Source of the DNA: Oscillospiraceae bacterium
Lineage (GTDB): Bacteria > Bacillota > Clostridia > Oscillospirales > UBA929
DNA length: 64,000 nucleotides
Assembly: GCA_009782215.1 (NCBI GenBank)
Contig: WRKO01000012.1
Location: 1 to 64,000 of the forward strand
Direction of reading: 5' to 3'
The first letter of the stretch is position 1; each line of letters opens with the position of its first letter. The position numbers were made by a program, and so were the translations under genes. Positions 35,316 to 44,200 of the stretch are shown one piece after another. The notes under the pieces are model-generated. The model was given only the letters and a program-made list of their open reading frames with translations. It made no database searches and was not told the DNA's origin.

Positions 35316-36123
35316 CGGCAGCGCCCCTTTCCTTTGTATATACTTGGTGTCCGCGGGCTTGCAGGCCCAAAGACAGGATATTGCGTGTAATCTCGGACAT
35401 TTCGTTCTCCGGAAGCAAATCCAGCGCGGCAAGCGCCTGCTCCTGTTCGCGCCCCATCAGGGCGAACGCGTCCTCCCGCTCAAGCCCGGACGCCGCAATC
35501 GCGTTGTATGCCCCGCGCCTTGCGTCCCGCTCCAAATCGTCGGCGGCGTCCGCGAGGGCAATCCAGCGGCCTAAGTGAAACAACAGGCTGCGCGCCGCTT
35601 TTCTGTCGTCTCCGTCGCCGTAAAAGCCGCTCAAACAGGCAAGCATATCGCCGAACGCCTCGGACGCGTCCGCGCCCGCTCTCTCCAGCCGCCAAAGCTC
35701 TTTCATCCGTTCGGCGCACGCCGCCGACTCGTCCGGCAGCCTCTCCGCCGCCCTGAGGAAGGCCTTGCGGTAGAAAAGGCGCATCAAGCGGGAGAGGAAG
35801 GCCAGCCTTGAGTCATGCGCGGCGTCCCGCAGCTTCCAGTCTGTAAAGAGCATCAAAGCGTCCGCCGCGTAGTCGAAGGCGGGGCTTTCGCACAAATGGC
35901 AATGACCCCGGAGGGGATGCTTGACACAGCGCCTTTTCAGCGTTTTGCCCGCGCCCTGCCAAAAGAGCAGAACCAAAAGGACAAAGTCGTAGTTGACCAG
36001 AAGTCTGGTTCTTGCCCCGTACCGCTTTGACAGCGTATGGCATAAGCCGCAGTATGCGGCGCGGTACAGCGTCATTTCCCGCAGTCTCAGCTCCGGCTGA
36101 AACGGCTTAATGTATCCGAACAT
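35299..36123 (-). CDS. DUF5685 family protein
   Basis: 274 residues. The opening [22 protein letters not shown] followed by YCGLCHTL, then C and CHLC, defines this uncharacterised Clostridia family. The N-terminal cysteines could bind metal. The rest is helical, including repeated [13 protein letters not shown]-like stretches that resemble prenyl-synthase-type Asp-rich helices, though no function is established. It begins directly after the RseC-like stop and overlaps the J-protein start, so the two are likely coexpressed. Confidence 0.85.
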   Translation of the reverse strand: MFGYIKPFQPELRLREMTLYRAAYCGLCHTLSKRYGARTRLLVNYDFVLLVLLFWQGAGKTLKRRCVKHPLRGHCHLCESPAFDYAADALMLFTDWKLRDAAHDSRLAFLSRLMRLFYRKAFLRAAERLPDESAACAERMKELWRLERAGADASEAFGDMLACLSGFYGDGDDRKAARSLLFHLGRWIALADAADDLERDARRGAYNAIAASGLEREDAFALMGREQEQALAALDLLPENEMSEITRNILSLGLQARGHQVYTKERGAAVERPI

Positions 36124-36513
36124 CTACCGCGCGCCGCCCTTCTCAACAATGGCGATGATTCTGGCCGACACGCCGCCCCTGTCCTGAAGAAAACGGTTGA
36201 CCGCCATCACCCCGGCGGCCCCGAGCAGAACGCCGACGGCGCCCGCAATCGGGTGGATAAGCCAGCCGATAAAGAAAAGGACAATCGGAGCCAGATACAC
36301 CAGCGCCGCCAGCAACAGTGTCCGGCTGCCCTCAATCAAAACCCTGTCGCCCGGAGCGGCGCCCTCGGTATTGATGGCCAGCACATCCACATCAGGCGTT
36401 TCGCAAAGATTGGAACAGGAAACACAGTTCTCGCCGCAGGCCGCCGTGCGCCGCACGCGCACCTCGCAAAGCCCCGGCCCGCATATCCTCACAACAACCG
36501 CCGTCTGCGTCAT
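36124..36513 (-). CDS. RseC/MucC-like membrane protein
   Basis: 129 residues of the SoxR-reducing/RseC family. An N-terminal soluble part carries four cysteines in the CGENCVSCSNLC cluster. Two membrane helices (LLLAALVYLAPIVLFFIGWLI and a second before the C-terminus) follow. Relatives modulate Rnf-linked redox systems or sigma-E. It lies right after cdaR, overlapping its stop by 1 base, in the position where Bacillus has glmM. Confidence 0.85.
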   Translation of the reverse strand: MTQTAVVVRICGPGLCEVRVRRTAACGENCVSCSNLCETPDVDVLAINTEGAAPGDRVLIEGSRTLLLAALVYLAPIVLFFIGWLIHPIAGAVGVLLGAAGVMAVNRFLQDRGGVSARIIAIVEKGGAR

Positions 36514-37754
36514 TACGGCTCTTCTTCGACCGGCACAACCTCAATGGTGACTTCATACCCCATGTCAATGGCTCCGAGCGAGTCGAAACCGTCAATGACA
36601 ATCTGGGCGTTCCGCCTCTGCCGCCCGGCCGCCGTAATTTCCACGCCCGTGAAATCCACCGTGGCGCGGACATTGTTCGGCTCAATCCGGCTGAGATCCT
36701 CCTCCGGCCCGCGCAGGGTGACGGAAAGGGAGGTTGTGATCAGGTTGTGCGTATGATCCTCCGGGAGAACCAGCCCCTGAATGATGATATTGGTCGCAAG
36801 AATCTCCTTTTTGGGCGCTCTGCTGACGACGGATACCCGCGCCTCGTCTATATAGTCAAGATTCTTCACGCCGTCCGGGTACGGAATCACAACCGATTCG
36901 GCAAACTCATCAAGCATCGGCGCGAGGTTGATTTGGGCAATCTGAATCTGATTGATCCACTCCAGCAGAGCCGGGTCTCCGGCAATCAGTACGCTCCGCG
37001 GCTCTATGTCAACGTCCACAAGGGCCTCCGTAAGGCCGCCGCCCTCGATGAAATCAACGACCAGCGGCACGGTCTTGACCATGTTGACCGGCAGGGTGAG
37101 CCACACGTTGGCGGAGTCCTTGGAGATGTGGACGCTTTCTATATGCCGTCCGTCCTCGGCGTACAGGGCGTAGTCAAAGGGAGCGTCGATGACGCTGCGG
37201 CTGAGCGGGTCGGGCGGTTCATACCTCACCACGGCCTCATGGACGGCGTCAATCTCCTTGGAGGGGCCGGAAACCTGAATCCGGGCCGGGTTGAACTCCG
37301 CCGGGTCGAGCATAAACCCTTCGGAAACCTCGCCGGCAAAGTCCAGCCGCACATCCACAAACTTGCTCGCCCGTCTGTCCGTCGTCACCGTGACGACGCT
37401 CTGCAAAGGATTGACCGAGGTTAGGAAGGGAATCACCGCGCCCTCTAAAACAAACGTCATCGAGGTCTCCCCGGCGGTGGTAACGTTTCTGAGGTCAACA
37501 ACAGCCGTCACCGTATCTCTGCTGACGTTCGCCAGATTCTGAATCTTGCCGATAAACAGGACGTCAACCGTCGCGTCGCCGCCGCCCACCAGCATCAAAT
37601 CGCGCTGGGTCAGCGCGCCCTCGTTTCTAAACTCGACGGGAATCCCCGACACCCGCTTGTCGCCCTCCGGGTTGACGTAGAACGCCACATAGCCCCACAG
37701 GACAAGCGCGATGACGAGAGACAGCGCCCATATCAAGATATTTCCCTTCTTCAA
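36513..37754 (-). CDS. cdaR: CdaR-like YbbR-domain protein
   Basis: 413 residues. One N-terminal membrane helix (NILIWALSLVIALVLWGYVAF) is followed by about four YbbR repeats, each with a Y/VxVxGPxxxI-like segment such as IQVSGPSKEIDAV. CdaR is the extracytoplasmic regulator of the diadenylate cyclase CdaA and binds the same membrane face. It starts 3 bases after cdaA. glmM does not follow within the window. Confidence 0.93.
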   Translation of the reverse strand: MKKGNILIWALSLVIALVLWGYVAFYVNPEGDKRVSGIPVEFRNEGALTQRDLMLVGGGDATVDVLFIGKIQNLANVSRDTVTAVVDLRNVTTAGETSMTFVLEGAVIPFLTSVNPLQSVVTVTTDRRASKFVDVRLDFAGEVSEGFMLDPAEFNPARIQVSGPSKEIDAVHEAVVRYEPPDPLSRSVIDAPFDYALYAEDGRHIESVHISKDSANVWLTLPVNMVKTVPLVVDFIEGGGLTEALVDVDIEPRSVLIAGDPALLEWINQIQIAQINLAPMLDEFAESVVIPYPDGVKNLDYIDEARVSVVSRAPKKEILATNIIIQGLVLPEDHTHNLITTSLSVTLRGPEEDLSRIEPNNVRATVDFTGVEITAAGRQRRNAQIVIDGFDSLGAIDMGYEVTIEVVPVEEEP

Positions 37755-37757
37755 ACG

Positions 37758-38669
37758 CTATCCCCCCTTCTTCCAAATCCGCTTGGTCACGGAGCCGAAC
37801 CCCTTTTTACCGTCCTTCTGCTCCGCGGGCAGCAGCTCCAAACGGAGGAGCTTGTCAAGCGTCTCCGGCGCGAGGTGGCGCTTGAGCATACCGCCTATCG
37901 CGACGGACAAAGACCCCGTTTCCTCGCTCACGATAACCACCACCGCGTCGGAATGTTCGCTCATGCCAACACCCGCGCGGTGCCTCATGCCGAGGTCGCG
38001 GCTCAAATGCGTGCCGGTCGTGAGCGGGAGCATACAGCCCGCCCCGGTGATACGCCCGTTTTGGATAATCACCGCGCCGTCGTGCAGCGGAGCCTTGGGG
38101 TAAAATATATTCTTCAAAAGCTCCGCCGTCACCGCCGCGTCAATGGCCGTCCCGGTCTCCGCGATATCGGTGAGCAGGACGCGGCGCTCAAAGGCAATCA
38201 GCGCGCCCTGCCGCTCCCAAGAAAGCGCGCGGCAGGTCTCCACCGTCGCCGCGATGCACTTTTCTATGTTTCCCGCGCCGCCGCGCCCCGCCGAAAGATT
38301 CGTCGAGCCGACCTGCCCCAGCATCTTGCGAAGCTCCGGCTGGAACAGCACGATGACCGCCAGCACGCCGACCTGCAAGGTCGTGTACAGCAGAAAATTC
38401 AGCGCGTGCAGGTTGAATATCGCCGACAGCGCCAGCACCAAAACCAGCAGGAAAACGCCCCGCATGACAAATATCGCGTTGCTCCGCCGCAAAAGCTGTA
38501 TCGCGAAGTATATCACAACCGTCACCAGCAGAATGTCCACCGCGTCCGACAGCCCGAACACGGAAATATACGCCGACAGGCGGTCGCCCATGTCCGCTAA
38601 AAAATCCCTCAGTATCTGCAGCGCCGTCACCGCCAGCACACCCGCCTTTGCCCTAAAATGCGTACCCAC
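37758..38669 (-). CDS. cdaA: diadenylate cyclase CdaA (c-di-AMP synthase)
   Basis: 303 residues making c-di-AMP from two ATP. Three N-terminal membrane helices (about 43-110) precede the DAC domain, which carries the catalytic DGA (197-199, in PLHDGAVII) and RHRAG (229-233). The GTG at 38669 is the first start. An internal GTG near residue 14 with AAGGCGGG upstream would remove the atypical first residues, so the true N-terminus is uncertain. It heads the minus-strand core array. Confidence 0.95.
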   Translation of the reverse strand: MGTHFRAKAGVLAVTALQILRDFLADMGDRLSAYISVFGLSDAVDILLVTVVIYFAIQLLRRSNAIFVMRGVFLLVLVLALSAIFNLHALNFLLYTTLQVGVLAVIVLFQPELRKMLGQVGSTNLSAGRGGAGNIEKCIAATVETCRALSWERQGALIAFERRVLLTDIAETGTAIDAAVTAELLKNIFYPKAPLHDGAVIIQNGRITGAGCMLPLTTGTHLSRDLGMRHRAGVGMSEHSDAVVVIVSEETGSLSVAIGGMLKRHLAPETLDKLLRLELLPAEQKDGKKGFGSVTKRIWKKGG

Positions 38670-38728
38670 TCATTCTACCACACTCCGCCCCCCCCTGTAA
38701 AGCCCGATTTTGCGCGGGGACGCGCCCG

Positions 38729-39043
38729 TTACGCCGACTGGTAAATGATTTCGCCCGTTTTGACGACGTGTGCCACAAAGCCGCTTGGGTCGTGACTCGG
38801 ATCCAGCAGGTGCGGCTCGATGATTTCGTCAAAAGTCCACGCCAATGCGTATAATTCAGCCGAAATGTTCAGCCAGTCACCGTCAAACCCATCAATCAGC
38901 ACCGCTACGTCAATGTCGCTCCACTCATGGGGGACGCCGTTGACATGCGAGCCAAACAGAATAATCTTGTCCGGGGTAAACGCCTTTACGACCGTATTCG
39001 CATATTTATGGGCTATTTCCCTAGCTTTTCCTTTATCCAGCAC
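38729..39043 (-). CDS. MNT-type minimal nucleotidyltransferase (antitoxin-like)
   Basis: 104 residues. The nucleotidyltransferase signature is ILFGSHVNGVPHEWSDIDVAV: GS, then the acidic pair in SDID that binds Mg-ATP. The C-terminal HLLDPSHDPSGFVAHV completes a minimal NTase. GTG start with GGAGGCG upstream. It overlaps the HEPN gene by 31 bases; such HEPN-MNT pairs act as toxin-antitoxin modules in which MNT AMPylates HEPN. Confidence 0.87.
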   Translation of the reverse strand: MLDKGKAREIAHKYANTVVKAFTPDKIILFGSHVNGVPHEWSDIDVAVLIDGFDGDWLNISAELYALAWTFDEIIEPHLLDPSHDPSGFVAHVVKTGEIIYQSA

Positions 39044-39405
39044 AAAAACGCCTCCGTTTCATCCAAAATCTTGCCGCATTTTTCAAAGCTCAGCGACTTC
39101 GCTATCTGCTCCCTGTATTCCGCATACCGCCCCTCCACGTGCAGCGGCATCAGCACCCTCAGCAGCGCGACCTGCTCCGCCGACAGCGCGCCGTATATCC
39201 CGCCTTTGACCGCCAGCGTCCTTAAATCATGTATCTTCGGCGGCGCTTCCCCGGTGACGCTCTCAACCACAGCTTTCAGCGCCTTCTCCACTATCAGGTG
39301 GCAGATGAAGCCCGCCCAGAGATAATGCCGCCCCTTTAACATCGATTTCGCCGCGCCCACATCGCCCTCCGCCATGTCCAGCCAATATGCAGCCCTATCC
39401 GTCAT
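39013..39405 (-). CDS. HEPN-domain protein (toxin-like partner of MNT)
   Basis: 130 residues with the HEPN four-helix pattern: YWLDMAEGDVGAAKSMLKGRHYLWAGFICHLIVEKALKA is the first helix pair, with KIHDLRTLA after it. I see no unambiguous RxxxxH RNase motif, so it may be a binding rather than cleaving HEPN. The ATG at 39405 has GAGGTGG upstream and gives the typical length. Relatives share the gene order HEPN then MNT seen here. Confidence 0.85.
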   Translation of the reverse strand: MTDRAAYWLDMAEGDVGAAKSMLKGRHYLWAGFICHLIVEKALKAVVESVTGEAPPKIHDLRTLAVKGGIYGALSAEQVALLRVLMPLHVEGRYAEYREQIAKSLSFEKCGKILDETEAFLCWIKEKLGK

Positions 39406-39505
39406 GCCAAAAACCACCTCCCACTCAGTATACACCATCCCCCCAAAAAAATCAACCGCCCCCGCCGCACACACCCCCTACAGCCACCCCCGCAACATTT
39501 CCCCG

Positions 39506-39535
39506 TAGACAAACCACCCCTTGCTGTGGTATAAT
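39506..39535 (+). promoter_or_regulatory. promoter of the S-layer repeat protein
   Basis: TAGACA (39506-39511), 18-base spacer, TATAAT (39530-39535), 37 bases before the start codon. Confidence 0.7.
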
Positions 39536-39572
39536 ACCCCCGATTCTACACCATACTGGAGGAACGAACCAC

Positions 39573-42500
39573 ATGAACTCACTCAAAAAACTCGCCTCTT
39601 TTGCCCTCGCGGCGGCGCTGGTACTGTCACTTTGCACAAATATGGGGGGGGGCTTTGTGCAGGTTGCACAAGCGGCTGACGCTACTTGGAACAGCGGAAC
39701 CCCGCCCGCCGTCACGGACGGGGACACCGTCACCCTCGCGGACAACGCAAGCGGGGAGCTCGTCGTTCCAGCGGGGGCGACTGTCACCATTGTCGGCGGC
39801 GACCCGGGCGCCCCCGTCGAGGGCGGCACACTCACTTTTGATATCGCGGCGGACGCAAAGGTTGTTTGGGCAGCCTATTATGAGACCAATGATACGGCTC
39901 TTATAAACGTAACGGACGGCGTGTTTGAGATTGCGGAGGGCGTGGCGCTGACCATACCTGCGGGGGTTACGCTGACCAACAACGGGACAATTGTCAACAA
40001 CGGCTGGCTCCTCAACCTCGGCACGTTCACCGACGACGGCGTGTTTGACGGCAACGCGCCGGTAAACATCGACCTTGTCCTTGACCTAGCCGATGTGCAG
40101 CAGGTTGCCGGCATTGATTTGAGGGACCCCGGCATCATCAATGTGGACGGCTCGGGTATCGGGTCTGTCCTCATTACCGGGAAAGACGACAACACGCCCT
40201 ATTGCATTTGGGTCACGGGCGCGGCGGTCACGCATATTTTCCTCGCCCCACACACCAAAATCCACGGCGCTGTCACCGACGAAACAGTGTCCAACGCCGG
40301 TACCCTGCACGGTCTGAACATTTCCCGCAGCGTGACGCTGGTCGGGCTGGGACCCGGCATCACCATCAGCGGCGGCGCGAGTGCCAACGGCAACGGTCAC
40401 GGGATACTTATATCGTCCGGCGACTTTACGGTCGCCGGTACGATTGAAAGCATCAGCGGCGGCAGCGGCGCGAGTAGCGGCGGAGCCGCAATCAACGGCA
40501 GCAACAGCGGCTCCGGTGATGTGACGGTCTCGGGCACGATCGGCAGCATCACCGGCGGCGACAGCGGCGGCAGCAGCGGCGGCGGAAGAGGCATTTCCAG
40601 TTACGGCGGCAACATCATCATCAGCGGCGTTGTAGGGGACATCACCGGCGGCAGCAGCGTTGGCAGTGACGGCGGCGACGCCCTATACTCCGATAACAGC
40701 AGCGGCAGCAGCATCACCATCAGCGGCACAACGGGGAACATTACCGGGGGAGACGGCGGTCGGCTGGGCGGAAACGGCATACGCGCAAACGACAGCTTCG
40801 GGGGTTCTTTTATCACCATCAGCGGCGAAACGGGCAATATTTCCGGCGGCAAAAGCCACTACGCCCCCGGCGAGTCCGTTCCATCACGAATCGAACACAG
40901 CACGGGCATCCTCGTCCGCGGCGACGTCACCATCAGCGGCACAACGGGGGATATCACCGGGGGGGACGGCACGCGAGGCGGTCTCGGCATCTGTGCGGGC
41001 AACCCCAACAATCTCACCCTTCCGGCGCAAATCACCATCAGCGGCACTGTAGGGGACATCACCGGCGGCAACGGAAGCAGCTCCGCCGACGGCGGCGACG
41101 CCCTATACGCCGTAAGCGGGATTACCATCGGCATCGGCGGCAAAACGGGGGACATCACCGCCGGCTCGCCGGGCTGCAGCGGCATGAGCGGGGCTGCCGT
41201 CACCATCAGCGGCGTTGTAGGGGACATCACCGGCGGCGCGGACGTCGGCGAGCGCCGAGGCATGGGCTGGGGCATAAATGCCGTCGGCGATATTCACATT
41301 ACCGCCACAGGCAAAACGGGGGATATCACCGGCGGGGGCGGCGGCCCGGCCTTGGACTCCGGCAACCACCTTACGATTGAAGGCGAGACGGGCGACCTGA
41401 CCGGCGGTCCGCGCGGCAACGCCATATCGACCTTCAGCCTCACCATCACCGGCGAGACCGGCGCGATTACCGGCGGCGCGGAAGACACCAGAAGCATGGC
41501 CGGCGGCATATGCTTCAACGCCTACATCGGCGGTCCCGCGCAGACCCTTTCGATTACGGGCACGACCGGCTTGGTCTCGGGGGGGCGCGAGGGCAGCCCT
41601 TCCTATTATCTGTTAGCTGTCGCCAATCTCATTCTGACGGACAACCTGACGCTTAAGGACGGGGAATCCATGCTTCTCCGCGAGGATTCTGTTAATTCAC
41701 GCGCCGCCGCTCTGGTTATCCAAGGGGGCGCGGCGCTGACCGTCGCGGAGGGCGCTGCCATCATCAACCGAGGCACGCTGACCGTCGCGGAGGACGCGGA
41801 AATCATCAACCACGGCACGATTACCAACGAGGAGGGTTCTTTCGGCTTTTTCATCAATAACGGCGAGATTACCAACGAGGGGACGCTCACCAACAACGGC
41901 GATTTCACCAACGAGGGCGAAATCACCAACAACGGCAGGATTACCAACGGGGGCGATTTCATCAACAACGGCGAGATTACCAACGAGGGGACGCTCAACA
42001 ACAACGGCGAGCTCACCAACGAGGGCGACCTCACCAACAATGGCGCAATCACCAACGAGGGCGACCTCATCAACAACGGCGAAATTACCAACAAAGGCAG
42101 AATTGACAGCCGGGACGGCGGCGTGACGGGCACGGGCGACCTCATAGGAAAGCCGGTGGAATACCCCGTTTTCTTCTTCGGCGGCGGCACAACAACCGAA
42201 CCCGAACCGCTCCAAGCCGTGAATACGTTCGAGCATGGCACGATTACGCTAAGCGATGACGTTCTGGCCATGCTGGCGGAGCTTGGCGGAGAGGTTCGCA
42301 TTGTGCTGGAGCTGGTTGAGTTGGACGGTCTACTGGCGGCGGTGACGAAGGGTTATGAGCTGGTAGTCAACATCGCGGTCTTCGTGGACGATGTGAAGAT
42401 TGACGTCCCGCTGACGGTGAGTTTGCCGTACACACTGAAAGACGGCGAGGTTGCCAAGGGCGTAAACGTCTGGTACTTAGCCGAAAACGGCAAGCTGACC

Positions 42501-43175
42501 AACCTGAGCGGCGTGTTCGACGACGGCGCGATTACGTTCACGATAACGCACCAAAGCTACTTCGTCGTGGGTTACGACGAAGCTCTTGCAGCATGGGACG
42601 GAAGATGGACGGACGTGGACGGGAATGAGTATTTTGAAGCGATTGCGTTTATTGCTTGGTACTTGACGGAGCTTGAGGAAACGCTCTTCGCGGGAACTGG
42701 CGGGACACGCTTCAGCCCCGACATGATGATGACACGCGGGCAGTTTATGACGGTACTTCACAAGCTCGCAAACCGTCCCGAACACGCAGACGGCGACGGC
42801 TTTGACGACGTAGCCGAGGACGCGTGGTATTACGACGCGGTGCTGTGGGGCTTTGAGACAGGCATCGTGGCCGGCGTCGGCGGGAATTTGTTCGCGCCGG
42901 ACGAGGAGCTGTCGCGGGAGCAGATGGCTGTGATTTTGAGCAAGTATGCGGTTTACGCGGGGCTAGAGCTTGCGGAACTGCGCGAGCTGCCGGAGGAATT
43001 GGAGTTTAGCGACTGGGCGGACGAGGATGGGTATATTACGGGCTTGGCTGGGGCCGGTTTGCTGACCAGCGGCGGGCTGGATTTGACGGAATCGGCACCC
43101 CGCGCGGAGATTGCGCTGATGTTTAGGGAGTTTGTGAAGCTGGCTCTAGCGCAGCCAGACGCCGCCCCGGAATAG
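39573..43175 (+). CDS. SLH-anchored surface repeat protein
   Basis: 1200 residues. A classical signal peptide (LASFALAAALVLSLC, cleaved near AQAAD) precedes a low-complexity beta-solenoid-like body. Repeats of the TGDITGGxG type (about residues 270-670) are followed by short NEGxITNNG units (about 750-850), both typical of right-handed beta-helical surface adhesins. The C-terminus (about 1010-1195) holds three SLH motifs, including FAPDEELSREQMAVILSKYA, which bind the pyruvylated wall polymer. The ATG at 39573 has TGGAGG upstream. The last 30 bases overlap the convergent sugar-kinase gene. The ligand is unknown. Confidence 0.9.
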   Translation: MNSLKKLASFALAAALVLSLCTNMGGGFVQVAQAADATWNSGTPPAVTDGDTVTLADNASGELVVPAGATVTIVGGDPGAPVEGGTLTFDIAADAKVVWAAYYETNDTALINVTDGVFEIAEGVALTIPAGVTLTNNGTIVNNGWLLNLGTFTDDGVFDGNAPVNIDLVLDLADVQQVAGIDLRDPGIINVDGSGIGSVLITGKDDNTPYCIWVTGAAVTHIFLAPHTKIHGAVTDETVSNAGTLHGLNISRSVTLVGLGPGITISGGASANGNGHGILISSGDFTVAGTIESISGGSGASSGGAAINGSNSGSGDVTVSGTIGSITGGDSGGSSGGGRGISSYGGNIIISGVVGDITGGSSVGSDGGDALYSDNSSGSSITISGTTGNITGGDGGRLGGNGIRANDSFGGSFITISGETGNISGGKSHYAPGESVPSRIEHSTGILVRGDVTISGTTGDITGGDGTRGGLGICAGNPNNLTLPAQITISGTVGDITGGNGSSSADGGDALYAVSGITIGIGGKTGDITAGSPGCSGMSGAAVTISGVVGDITGGADVGERRGMGWGINAVGDIHITATGKTGDITGGGGGPALDSGNHLTIEGETGDLTGGPRGNAISTFSLTITGETGAITGGAEDTRSMAGGICFNAYIGGPAQTLSITGTTGLVSGGREGSPSYYLLAVANLILTDNLTLKDGESMLLREDSVNSRAAALVIQGGAALTVAEGAAIINRGTLTVAEDAEIINHGTITNEEGSFGFFINNGEITNEGTLTNNGDFTNEGEITNNGRITNGGDFINNGEITNEGTLNNNGELTNEGDLTNNGAITNEGDLINNGEITNKGRIDSRDGGVTGTGDLIGKPVEYPVFFFGGGTTTEPEPLQAVNTFEHGTITLSDDVLAMLAELGGEVRIVLELVELDGLLAAVTKGYELVVNIAVFVDDVKIDVPLTVSLPYTLKDGEVAKGVNVWYLAENGKLTNLSGVFDDGAITFTITHQSYFVVGYDEALAAWDGRWTDVDGNEYFEAIAFIAWYLTELEETLFAGTGGTRFSPDMMMTRGQFMTVLHKLANRPEHADGDGFDDVAEDAWYYDAVLWGFETGIVAGVGGNLFAPDEELSREQMAVILSKYAVYAGLELAELRELPEELEFSDWADEDGYITGLAGAGLLTSGGLDLTESAPRAEIALMFREFVKLALAQPDAAPE
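41840..42115. repeat. short imperfect tandem repeats in the surface protein gene
   Basis: Units of 24-30 bases built on ATTACCAACGAGGG and AACAACGGCGA recur more than ten times and encode the NEG/NNG ladder. They follow the protein frame, so they are coding repeats prone to slippage or recombination. Confidence 0.8.
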
Positions 43176-44147
43176 CCGCAGGACATTGTCTCGGCGGTTT
43201 TCGACGCCCAGCTCGCTCAGCGCCCACAGGACGGCGCCCGCGACATTGGGGATGTCGAGCTTATGAAAAATCAAATCACGGGCGGGGAAGCGCTTGGTCA
43301 GCAGCTTCTCCGCCGTTTTTCTGGCGAGGTCACTGTCCGCCTTGGTAAACAGCGACCCGGCAAAAACAATTTCAATCGGCTCCCCGGCCGGGAACGACAG
43401 CGCGCCGATGGCCCCGGCGATACCCCCCGCGTAGCTCTCGCCCGACTCCTCCAAAATCTGCCGCGCGGCCTCGTCCCCCTCCTCCGCGGTGATGTGGAGG
43501 ATACGGCACAGCTCGTATGTGGTTTGGGTATAATCCCGATGAAGCCGGTCTGTCAGCAGATTGATAAATTCGCCCCTGTCCGTAATATCCAGCCAGCGAA
43601 ACACCGCCGTTGTCAGCGCGGTAAACGGCTTTTCGCGGAAAAGCTGGTCATGCACCCGCCCCACGGCGCGCGGCACCAGCACACTGCTCCCGCCGTAATC
43701 GCCCGTATACGCCCCCAGCCCGCCGACCTGCACGCGGTTCCCGGCGGCGTCCATCCCGGTGATACAGCTTCCCGTGCCGCTGATGGCGCAAACGCCGCAG
43801 CCGCTGGCGCTCCCGGCTTTGATGCCCAAGTACGCGTCATTGCACAGGACAAACCGCGCCATCCCCAAATCGGTCAGGATGCCGCTGATAACGCGGTGCT
43901 GCTCCTCCGTATCCACCCCCGCCAGCCCCAGCACACCCATTTCAATGTCCCGCATGGTGATATTGTTGCGAACCAACAACCCGCGCAGCATCCCGCGCAG
44001 GACGCTTGGCAACTCGTCAAGGCCGCCGGCCATCCCCTCATGGTTTGTCGGCCCGTACGGCAGCAAATCCAGCCGTCCGGCGTCGGCGTCGTAGAGCGCG
44101 CAGTGGGTTTTCGTCCCGCCGCCGTCCACCCCCAAAACATAACGCAT
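43146..44147 (-). CDS. N-acetylglucosamine kinase-like (BadF/BadG ATPase family)
   Basis: 333 residues of the ASKHA BadF/BadG/BcrA family. The phosphate-1 loop LGVDGGGTKTHCALYD (about 4-20) and the second glycine-rich motif in ISGTGSCITGMDAAG mark an actin-like sugar kinase, closest in style to GlcNAc kinases. It is last in the GH operon, 53 bases after the GH4 gene, and likely phosphorylates a released sugar. The end overlaps the convergent S-layer gene by 30 bases. A hairpin (CCGCC/GGCGG at 44182-44194) precedes it. Confidence 0.85.
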   Translation of the reverse strand: MRYVLGVDGGGTKTHCALYDADAGRLDLLPYGPTNHEGMAGGLDELPSVLRGMLRGLLVRNNITMRDIEMGVLGLAGVDTEEQHRVISGILTDLGMARFVLCNDAYLGIKAGSASGCGVCAISGTGSCITGMDAAGNRVQVGGLGAYTGDYGGSSVLVPRAVGRVHDQLFREKPFTALTTAVFRWLDITDRGEFINLLTDRLHRDYTQTTYELCRILHITAEEGDEAARQILEESGESYAGGIAGAIGALSFPAGEPIEIVFAGSLFTKADSDLARKTAEKLLTKRFPARDLIFHKLDIPNVAGAVLWALSELGVENRRDNVLRLFRGGVWLR

Positions 44148-44200
44148 AGAACCGTTCCTCTCTTAACATACGGTGTTTTCCCCGCCTGCGGCGGAAAAAA

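Noticed and set aside
41840-42115. CRISPR-like array
   Set aside because: Units are short, imperfect, without unique spacers, and keep the reading frame of the SLH protein. No cas genes are present.
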